Source: DATHGT01 sp035317605
GTDB lineage: Bacteria > Methylomirabilota > Methylomirabilia > Rokubacteriales > CSP1-6
Direction: 5' to 3'
DNA: 15,223 bases
NCBI GenBank assembly: GCA_035317605.1
Contig: DATHGT010000106.1
Span: 1 to 15,223, forward strand
This document shows, in pieces, positions 7,937 through 13,994 of the stretch. Each line of letters starts with the position of its first letter. Within the stretch, counting starts at the first letter, position 1. Below the pieces are notes generated by a model. The model was not told where the DNA came from and ran no database searches. It saw only the letters and a list, made by a program, of their open reading frames with translations. A program made the position numbers and the translations under genes.

Positions 7937-9127
7937 TCAATCCATGAACTTGCTGGGGTCGACGTAGACCGCCGGCTTCATGATCGCGAACGGGTACTTC
8001 GGGTCCATCGCGGTCTTGCCGTAGAGCTGGCCGCGGTTGGCCTGATGATCCTTCTCGCGGATCGTGAGCGCGCCCACCGGCGTCTCCACGGTCAGGCCGA
8101 TCAGCGCCTTGGACACCTTGTCGGAGTCGGTGCTGCCGGCCTTCTTGATGGCCTCGGCCAGGAACTGCATGCCGATGTAGCCCTGGATGGCCCACGACGA
8201 CGGGTACTCGTCCTTCAGGTACTTCGACAGCCGCGCCACGTAGTCCTTGTGGGCCGGCGTCTCGCCCCAGTAGAACGCGTCGTACGAGTTGCCCCAGATG
8301 CCGACCGGGTAGTCCTTGCCCATCGACTTGGTGGTCTCCGGCGTGGCCGCCTCACCGACGCCGATGAACTGGTACTTGATGGTGTCGAACATGCCGAGCG
8401 CCTTGGCCTGCTTGGAGTAGGTCACGAAGAACCCGCCCCAGATCGACGAGAAGATGGCCTCGGGCTTCTTGGCCATCTGGGCGTTGATGAACGGGTTGTA
8501 GTCCTGCTCGCCGAGCTTGGGCCACTGCTGATCGACGATCTGCACGCTCGGCTTGATCTTCTTGAGGTGCTCGACGAACGCCTTGGTCACGTCCTGCCCG
8601 TAGGCGTAGTCGAACGACATGGTGGCCACGCGGGTGGCCGGCCACTTGGCCACGATCTCGGCCGCGCTGCGGCCTTCGATGGTGGTGGTCGACGCCACGC
8701 GGAACACGTAGGGATGGAGCTTGTCGGGGGCGGTGAGCTGGTCGGTCTTCGGAATCGGCGCGATGAAGACGACCTTGTTTTCCTTGGCCACGACGGACAC
8801 GGCCGGCCCTTCCGCCGAGGTCAGGGTGCCGACCAGGAACTCGACGTTGTCCTTGAGGATCAGCTCGCGCGCCTGCCGCACGGCCTCGTTGGCGTCGGCC
8901 TTGGAATCGCGGATGATCAGCTCGAGCTTGCGGCCGAGCACGCCGCCCTTGGCGTTGATCTCCTCCACGAACATCATGGCGCCTTTGGACGCGGGCTCGC
9001 CGAAGAGCGCGGGCGGACCCGACAGCGGCATCGGCATGCCGACCTTGATCGGCTTCTGGGCATGAGCGGTGGCCGGGACGACCAGGGCCGCGACGGCGAG
9101 CAGCGACAGGAGCATGCGACGGTGCAT
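7937..9127 (-). CDS. livJ: Periplasmic Liv-type substrate-binding protein (LivJ-like)
   Basis: A 396-residue Leu/Ile/Val-binding-like protein. Residues 1-24 are a Sec signal peptide (MHRRMLLSLLAVAALVVP, cleavage after AHA-Q); no lipobox Cys is present, so it is soluble in the periplasm. The mature protein starts KPIKVGMPMPLSGPPALFGE and continues GGVLGRKLELIIRDSKAD, the Peripla_BP_6 fold. The middle has FDYAYGQDVTKAFVEHLKK and the end ALTIREKDHQANRGQLYGK. AAGGAGG lies about 5 bases upstream of ATG 9127. It starts 23 bases after the stop of the SMP-30-like gene and is the second gene of the operon. Proteins of this family bind amino acids, amides, aromatic acids or urea; the sequence alone does not say which. 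Confidence 0.93.
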   Translation of the reverse strand: MHRRMLLSLLAVAALVVPATAHAQKPIKVGMPMPLSGPPALFGEPASKGAMMFVEEINAKGGVLGRKLELIIRDSKADANEAVRQARELILKDNVEFLVGTLTSAEGPAVSVVAKENKVVFIAPIPKTDQLTAPDKLHPYVFRVASTTTIEGRSAAEIVAKWPATRVATMSFDYAYGQDVTKAFVEHLKKIKPSVQIVDQQWPKLGEQDYNPFINAQMAKKPEAIFSSIWGGFFVTYSKQAKALGMFDTIKYQFIGVGEAATPETTKSMGKDYPVGIWGNSYDAFYWGETPAHKDYVARLSKYLKDEYPSSWAIQGYIGMQFLAEAIKKAGSTDSDKVSKALIGLTVETPVGALTIREKDHQANRGQLYGKTAMDPKYPFAIMKPAVYVDPSKFMD

Positions 9128-9150
9128 GGAGACCTCCTTGGCGATGGGCC

Positions 9151-10026
9151 TCAGAACGCCGGCAGGCCGGGAATCTCCCGGCGCAACCGATACAGCGACG
9201 TCGAGGCCGTGATGAACAGCGAGCGATGGTCGTCGTCCCCGAACGCGAAGTTGGCGGTGCGCTCGGGAGTCTCGATGACTTCGAGCAGGTTCGCGTCGGG
9301 ATCGAACACGTGGATGCCGCCGGGGCCGGTGCAGTAGACGTTGCCGGCCGAGTCGAGCTTCATCCCGTCCGGGGCGCCCGGCTTGTCGCCTTTGGTCTCG
9401 GCCCATAGCCGCCCGTTGGCGAGACCGCCCGTCGGGGCCACGTCGAACAGGCGGATGTGCTTGCGGGCGGTGTCGTTGACGTACAGCTTCGACTCGTCGA
9501 GCGAGAAGCAGAGGCCGTTCGGCCGATCGAAGTCGTCGACGAGCAGCACGGGTGTCCGCGGGTCGACGCCCGCCCGGTACACGCCCTGGAAGCTCAGCTC
9601 CTGAGCGCGCTCGACGCCGTAGAACTTAGCGCGCCCGTACGGCGGATCGCTGAAATAGATCCCACCGTCCGACCGGCAGACGACGTCGTTGGGACTGTTG
9701 AGCTGCTTACCTTGGTGATGAGTTGCGATCGGCACGCTCCGTCTGTCGGCCTCGGTACGCGTGAGCTGGCTGGTCGCGTGCTCACAGACGACGAGGCGGC
9801 CCTGCCGATCGTAGGCGAGGCCGTTCGACATGTTGCAGGGCTTGCGAAACGTGGTCACGCCGTCCCCGGCCGACCACCGGCGCAGGTGATCGCCCGGCAT
9901 GTCGCTGAACAGCAGGAACTTCCCCGTCGGGTGCCACAGCGGCCCCTCGGTGAAGAGGAACCCCTCGCCGAGCTTCTCGAACGTCACGCCGTCGTCCTCT
10001 CGTTCAAAGCGCGCCCACCCTACCAT
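9151..10026 (-). CDS. SMP-30/gluconolactonase/LRE-family protein
   Basis: A six-bladed beta-propeller lactonase-type protein of about 291 residues. Metal-binding residues of the family are in place: Glu27 in TEGPLWHP, Asn113 in NSPNDVV, Asn170 in RPNGLCFS and Asp220 in PDGMKLD. Repeated propeller strands such as GGIYFSDPPYG and GNVYCTGPGGIHVF are visible. ATG 10026 (MVGWARFERED) was chosen; the frame could open at TTG 10080 or at the internal GTG before TFEKLGEG, and none has a strong ribosome site. No signal peptide is seen, so it is probably cytoplasmic. It is the first gene of the liv operon, 23 bases ahead of livJ. A lactone or ester derived from the transported compound would be a natural substrate, but this is inference. 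Confidence 0.88.
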   Translation of the reverse strand: MVGWARFEREDDGVTFEKLGEGFLFTEGPLWHPTGKFLLFSDMPGDHLRRWSAGDGVTTFRKPCNMSNGLAYDRQGRLVVCEHATSQLTRTEADRRSVPIATHHQGKQLNSPNDVVCRSDGGIYFSDPPYGRAKFYGVERAQELSFQGVYRAGVDPRTPVLLVDDFDRPNGLCFSLDESKLYVNDTARKHIRLFDVAPTGGLANGRLWAETKGDKPGAPDGMKLDSAGNVYCTGPGGIHVFDPDANLLEVIETPERTANFAFGDDDHRSLFITASTSLYRLRREIPGLPAF

Positions 10027-10137
10027 GCCGCCATCGGCCCACCAAGCTCGCCCCGCCCCGGGCGCGGGCTTCACCCGCAATCCTGATCGACGCCCCCTCC
10101 GAGGTTGTAAACTGGCTGGCGTGACGGGAGGCGTCCG

Positions 10138-11037
10138 ATGAAAGTCTATCTCGGGGTGCCGCGTGGATTTTGCGCCGGCGTGGTGCGGGCCATCGACATC
10201 GTCGAGCTGGCCCTACAGAGGTTCGGCGCGCCGGTGTACGTCAAGCACGAGATCGTCCACAACCCGCACGTGGTGACCTCGCTCGAAGCCAAGGGCGCCA
10301 TCACCGTCGAGGACGTGGACGAGATCCCCGAGGGCGCGCACGTGGTGTTCTCGGCCCACGGCTCGCCGCCGGACGACTTCACCAAGGCCGCGCAGCGCGG
10401 GCTGAAGGTCATCGACGCGACCTGCCCGCTGGTGACCAAGGTGCACAACGAGGCGCGCAAGTACGTCCGCGAGGGCCGGAAAATCATCCTCGTCGGCCAC
10501 CGCGGCCACCAGGAAGTGAAGGGGACGATGGGCCAGTCCTCCATGCACCTGGTGGACGACCGCGAGGAGTTCCGGGTGCCGGAGCTGTCGCCCAACACGC
10601 CGGTCACCGTGCTCACCCAGACCACGCTGTCGGTCGACGACACCCGCCGGTCCATCGACCAGATCCGCCACAACTTCTCGGACGTGCTGGTGAGGAACGA
10701 CCTCTGCTACGCGACCACCAACCGCCAGGCCGCGGTCAAGGAGCTGACCAAGCTCGTCGAGCTGATCCTGGTCATCGGCGCGCCCAACAGCTCGAACTGC
10801 AACCGGCTGCGCGAGGTGGCCGAGGCCAACGGCGTCCCCGCCTATCTGCTGAACGGGCCGGAGGAGATGGACCCGCGGTGGTTCGAGGGCGTCGAGCGCG
10901 TCGGCATCACCTCGGGCGCGTCCACGCCCGAGGAGCTGGTCAAGGCCGTCATCGACGCGCTCAACCCGCAAGAGGTCGTGAAGATCGAGGGCGCCGAGGA
11001 AGACGTCAACTTCGTCCTGCCCAAGGAGCTGCGCTGA
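10138..11037 (+). CDS. ispH: 4-hydroxy-3-methylbut-2-enyl diphosphate reductase IspH
   Basis: IspH makes IPP and DMAPP from HMBPP in the last step of the MEP pathway, using a 4Fe-4S cluster. The three cluster cysteines are visible: C12 (RGFCAGV), C96 (DATCPLV) and C221 (NSSNCNRL). Substrate residues are His41 and His44 (HNPHVV), His74 (SAHGSPP), the GHRGHQEVKGTMGQ loop with His124 and Glu126, and the SGAST motif near 259-263. The DLCYATTNRQ segment is also typical. The length of 299 is standard. GGGAGG lies six bases before ATG 10138. It diverges from the SMP30-liv operon across 111 bases and is followed after one base by the flavin fusion gene, with which it probably shares a message. Confidence 0.97.
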   Translation: MKVYLGVPRGFCAGVVRAIDIVELALQRFGAPVYVKHEIVHNPHVVTSLEAKGAITVEDVDEIPEGAHVVFSAHGSPPDDFTKAAQRGLKVIDATCPLVTKVHNEARKYVREGRKIILVGHRGHQEVKGTMGQSSMHLVDDREEFRVPELSPNTPVTVLTQTTLSVDDTRRSIDQIRHNFSDVLVRNDLCYATTNRQAAVKELTKLVELILVIGAPNSSNCNRLREVAEANGVPAYLLNGPEEMDPRWFEGVERVGITSGASTPEELVKAVIDALNPQEVVKIEGAEEDVNFVLPKELR

Positions 11038-11038
11038 G

Positions 11039-13201
11039 CTGAAGATCCTCTGCGTCGGCGGCGGACCGGCGGGCCTGTATCTGGCCCTGCTCATGAAGAA
11101 GGCCGACCGCGGCCACGACGTGACGGTCCTCGAGCGCAACCGCTCCGACGACACCTTCGGCTTCGGCGTGGTGTTCTCCGACGCCACGCTGGAGCGCTTC
11201 GCTCACGCCGACCCCGAGACGCACGACGCCATCGTGGGGAGCTTCGCCCACTGGGACGACGTCGACGTCCACTATCAGGGTCAGGTGCTCACGTCCACCG
11301 GCCACGGCTTCGCGGGCATGGCCCGCCAGCGGCTGCTCGACATCCTCCAGCGACGGTGCGCCGAGCTGGGCGTGTGCCTCTGCTTTCAGACCGAGGTCGC
11401 GGACCTCGCGGGGTGGGCGGATGCGGACCTGATCGTCGCCGCCGACGGCGTCAACAGCGGACTGAGGACGCGCGACGCCGAGCACTTCGAGCCGCGCCTC
11501 GACGCGCGCCGCAACAAGTTCGTGTGGCTGGGCACGACGTGTCCGTTCCCCGCCTTCACGTTCATCTTCAAGGAGAGCGAGCACGGACTGTGGCGGGTGC
11601 ACGCGTATCGCTACGACGCCACTCACTCGACCTTCATCCTCGAGACGACGGAAGACACGTGGCGCCGCGCCGGACTCGACGGGGCGACCGAGGACGCCAC
11701 GCTGGCCTTCGCCGAGGCGCTCTTCGCGCGCGAGCTGGACGGTCACCGGCTGCTCAGGAACCGCTCGGTCTGGCGCAACTTTCCCATCGTGCGGAACCTC
11801 CGGTGGTCGCACGGCAACGTGGTGCTGGTGGGCGACGCCGCCCACACCGCGCACTTCTCCATCGGCTCGGGAACCAAGCTCGCCATCGAGGACTCGATCG
11901 CGCTGGCGCGGTCGCTTCAGACCCATGCCGACGTCGGTACCGCGCTGACCGCCTACGAGGCGGAGCGCCGTCCGGAGGTCGAGAGCCTCCAGCGCGCGGC
12001 CCAGGTGAGCCTCGAGTGGTTCGAGGACGCCGAGCGCTATCACGGCCGGCTCGAGCCGATTCAGTTCGCGTTCAGCCTGTTGACCCGCAGCCTGCGGGTC
12101 ACCCACGAGAACTTGAAGGTGCGCGACGCCAAGTTCGTGGAGAGCGTCGACCGCTGGTGCGCGGAGCAGGCCACGGTCCAGACCCGCACGGCGGTGCCCG
12201 CGTCTCCACCGCCGATGTTCACCCCGTTTCGCCTGCGCGACCTCGTGCTGGGGAACCGGGTCGTGGTCTCGCCGATGTGCCAGTACTCGGCGGAGGACGG
12301 CACGCCCGACGACTGGCACCTCGTCCACCTCGGCAGCCGTGCGATGGGTGGGGCCGCGCTGGTGATGGCGGAGATGACCGACGTCAGCCGGGAGGGCCGG
12401 ATCAGCCCGGGCGGCACGGGCATGTACAAGCCCGAGCACGTCACGGCCTGGCGGAGGATCGTCGAATTCGTGCACACCCGGACGCGCGCGGCGATCGGGA
12501 TTCAGCTCGCCCACGCCGGGCGCACGGGCTCCACGCGCAAGCTCTGGGAGGGCATCGACGAGCCGCGGCCCGACGGAGTGCGCGACGACTTCGTGCGCGC
12601 GGCGCGGATGGCGGACGAGGCCGGCTTCGATCTGCTCGAGCTGCACTTCGCCCACGGCTATCTGCTGGCGAGCTTCCTCTCGCCGCTGACCAACCGTCGC
12701 CGCGACGAGTACGGCGGCGATCTCGCGGCCCGCGCGCGCTATCCGCTGGAGGTCTTCGAGGCGGTGCGGGCGGCGTGGCCCTCGGAGAAGCCGATGTCGG
12801 TGCGCATCTCGGCGACGGACTGGGCGCCCGGCGGATTCACTCCCGACGACGCGGTGGCGCTGGCGCGGCTGCTCAAGGCCCGCGGCTGCGACGTCATCGA
12901 CGTCTCAGCCGGCCAGACGGTCGCGGACGCGGAGCCCGTCTACGGCCGTCTCTATCAGACCCCGTTCAGCGACCGCGTGCGCCAGGAGGCGCAGATTCCC
13001 ACGATGACGGTGGGCGCGGTCACGACCTACGCCGACGTCAACAGCATCGTCGCCGCCGGCCGTGCCGACCTCTGCGTGCTGGCCCGCGCCCACCTCTACG
13101 ATCCGTACTGGACGTTGCACGCCGCGTGGGAGCAGGGCGTCGAGCTGCCGCTGCCGAACCAGTACATCTCCCTTCGGAACTTCACGCCCCGCATGCGCTG
13201 A
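11039..13201 (+). CDS. Bifunctional salicylyl-CoA 5-hydroxylase/2-aminobenzoyl-CoA monooxygenase-type fusion (FAD monooxygenase plus OYE reductase), CTG start
   Basis: The first half (about 1-385) is an FAD aromatic hydroxylase: GGGPAGLYLA (7-16), FGVVFSD, an ADGVNS motif near 136-140 and VGDAAHTAHFSIGSGTKLA (264-282). The second half (from MFTPFRLRDL at 393) is an old-yellow-enzyme flavin reductase: VVSPMCQYSA, QLAHAGRTGSTR, HFAHGYLLASFLSPLTNRR, DEYGGD, VGAVTTYADVN and RADLCVLARAHL. Such fusions hydroxylate and reduce CoA-activated aromatics (salicylyl-CoA or 2-aminobenzoyl-CoA) in aerobic degradation. The first in-frame ATG (11093) would delete the FAD motif. CTG 11039 reads as L-K-I-L-C-V-G-G-G, exactly where MKI is expected, with AAGGAG ten bases upstream. 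Length is 720 against roughly 765-780 in the family: about 30 residues after GIDEPRPDG are missing near 12577. It follows ispH by one base. Confidence 0.88.
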   Translation: MKILCVGGGPAGLYLALLMKKADRGHDVTVLERNRSDDTFGFGVVFSDATLERFAHADPETHDAIVGSFAHWDDVDVHYQGQVLTSTGHGFAGMARQRLLDILQRRCAELGVCLCFQTEVADLAGWADADLIVAADGVNSGLRTRDAEHFEPRLDARRNKFVWLGTTCPFPAFTFIFKESEHGLWRVHAYRYDATHSTFILETTEDTWRRAGLDGATEDATLAFAEALFARELDGHRLLRNRSVWRNFPIVRNLRWSHGNVVLVGDAAHTAHFSIGSGTKLAIEDSIALARSLQTHADVGTALTAYEAERRPEVESLQRAAQVSLEWFEDAERYHGRLEPIQFAFSLLTRSLRVTHENLKVRDAKFVESVDRWCAEQATVQTRTAVPASPPPMFTPFRLRDLVLGNRVVVSPMCQYSAEDGTPDDWHLVHLGSRAMGGAALVMAEMTDVSREGRISPGGTGMYKPEHVTAWRRIVEFVHTRTRAAIGIQLAHAGRTGSTRKLWEGIDEPRPDGVRDDFVRAARMADEAGFDLLELHFAHGYLLASFLSPLTNRRRDEYGGDLAARARYPLEVFEAVRAAWPSEKPMSVRISATDWAPGGFTPDDAVALARLLKARGCDVIDVSAGQTVADAEPVYGRLYQTPFSDRVRQEAQIPTMTVGAVTTYADVNSIVAAGRADLCVLARAHLYDPYWTLHAAWEQGVELPLPNQYISLRNFTPRMR

Positions 13202-13601
13202 CGCGCGGCCCGCCGGTCGGTGGCCGAGTCCATCCAAGGCCTCGACTCCGTCAGCAGCTTGTCAGCCCACTCGATGAGCTTCACCAGGATCGCGGGGTTG
13301 GCGAACGCCGCGTTCTTTCCGGCCAGATCCGCGTCGAGGACTCCACGAGCCCTCGAGCACGCGCCTCAGACGTGGATCGGTATGCCGAGCGCGACGGGCG
13401 CGCGAAGAGTCTCCGCCAGTGGCGGCCAGCCAACGGCACCACCGCGCGGGCTACGGGGTCACGCATCAACGACACGGCCTCGCCGCGCAAAAAGATCTGC
13501 ACCTCGTGGCCCGCCTCGGCCAGCGCGTTGCCGTGCAGGAAGGCAAACGCGGCCTTGGTCGGGTCGGAACCCCAGGCGCTCTTGACCAGGACTTTGGCCA
13601 T
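13096..13601 (-). CDS. DsrE-family protein, probable selenoprotein (in-frame TGA), with one apparent -1 base lesion
   Basis: DsrE-fold proteins are small sulfur-relay or redox proteins of the cytoplasm. From ATG 13601 (GAGG five bases upstream) the frame reads MAKVLVKSAWGSDPTKAAFAF, GHEVQIFLRGEAVSLMRD, then AVVP at about residue 56. There it loses frame (a G seems missing at 13433/13434), and the starting frame ends uselessly at 13281. In the other frame the protein continues WPPLAETLRAPVALGIPIHV, TGA (13366-13368), GACSRARGVLDADLAGKNAAF and AILVKLIEWADKLLTE, core end near residue 119, open to 13096. The TGA sits where the family has a catalytic Cys, making U-x-x-C. A SECIS-like hairpin follows. 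Other genes here use TGA as stop, so the code is not altered. The long C-terminal run is antisense to the fusion gene. A decayed gene is the alternative. Confidence 0.68.
13330..13361 (-). promoter_or_regulatory. Candidate bacterial SECIS element in the DsrE gene
   Basis: On the minus strand, 4 bases after the TGA, a 15-base arm folds on a 14-base arm: ten consecutive pairs (two G-C-rich blocks, one G-U), one bulged C, then four more pairs. The apical loop is GUG at 13346-13344. The loop starts 20 bases after the TGA. Bacterial SECIS elements lie directly after UGA with an apical loop 16-37 bases away that contains G in its first two positions, often GU; all of this is met. Read by eye; no folding energy was computed. 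Confidence 0.6.
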
Positions 13602-13636
13602 GATCTCCTCGATAACGGCGGCCGGTCGCCTCCGCC

Positions 13637-13885
13637 CTATCGGCGGCACAACCCTGTTAACCACGCGCCGTTGGCTGCTTGGCAGGAGCACGGAGTGCCA
13701 GGCTGAGTGTTCCAAGGCAACCGGCAATAACCATACTCTGTGTGACACACGCGTGGATGGATCGGACAGGGATAGTCGAACGGGACGAGTACATAGAACG
13801 GTAGTTCGGGGCACTGTGTCTGGGCCGGAGCTTCACCAGCCACGGCGAGGACGGTGATCAGAACGAGCATCGCGATCAGATTCAT
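13637..13885 (-). CDS. Small cysteine-rich secreted protein
   Basis: 82 residues with a signal peptide (residues 1-21, hydrophobic IAMLVLITVLAVAG, cleavage APA-Q). The mature protein has seven Cys in a C-P-E-L-P-F-Y-V-L-V-P-F-D-Y-P-C pattern, then C-x7-C around TEYGY, and PGTPCSC followed by GAWLTGLC near the end, suggesting several disulfide bonds outside the cytoplasm. I recognise the layout (YG-x-C, PG-x-PC-x-C, G-x-W-x3-C) as a recurring small exported protein of soil bacteria but know of no function. ATG 13885 has GGAGGG about seven bases upstream. The longer upstream frame is not protein-like. A good promoter precedes it and the DsrE gene follows 35 bases downstream on the same strand, so both may share one transcript. 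Confidence 0.75.
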   Translation of the reverse strand: MNLIAMLVLITVLAVAGEAPAQTQCPELPFYVLVPFDYPCPIHPRVCHTEYGYCRLPWNTQPGTPCSCQAANGAWLTGLCRR

Positions 13886-13947
13886 AGCGCGCCCTCCTCT
13901 TGACTTCCGCTCGGGAAGCATCGCCTGAGCCATTCTCTTCGAGCCGC

Positions 13948-13976
13948 ATGATAGGTAACAATGCCTTCCATGGCAA
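13948..13976 (-). promoter_or_regulatory. Sigma70-type promoter of the cysteine-rich protein (and perhaps DsrE)
   Basis: TTGCCA (13976-13971), a 17-base spacer and TATCAT (13953-13948) on the minus strand each match five of six consensus bases. Transcription would start near 13941, giving a leader of about 55 bases before ATG 13885. It lies in the unusually AT-rich gap after the MFS gene. Confidence 0.55.
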
Positions 13977-13994
13977 GGGTTCATCCGGCGGATG

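Noticed and set aside
7676..9337. 553-residue plus-strand open frame
   Set aside because: Antisense of livJ and the start of livH; His/Leu/Val/Gly-rich composition is what GC-rich antisense gives.
11006..12655. 549-residue minus-strand open frame
   Set aside because: Antisense of the monooxygenase half; the opposite strand has clear FAD motifs.
13366..13368. TGA explained by a recoded genetic code (TGA as Trp or Gly)
   Set aside because: livH, livJ, livF, ispH and the fusion gene all end in TGA at natural C-termini, and Trp is encoded by TGG throughout.
13602..13814. N-terminal extension of the DsrE frame
   Set aside because: It overlaps the Cys-rich gene and is not conserved-looking; the start at 13601 has a ribosome site and the family's N-terminus.
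11356..13857. 833-residue plus-strand open frame
   Set aside because: It overlaps the flavin fusion in another frame and its translation is Arg/Gly/Ala-rich shadow sequence without motifs.
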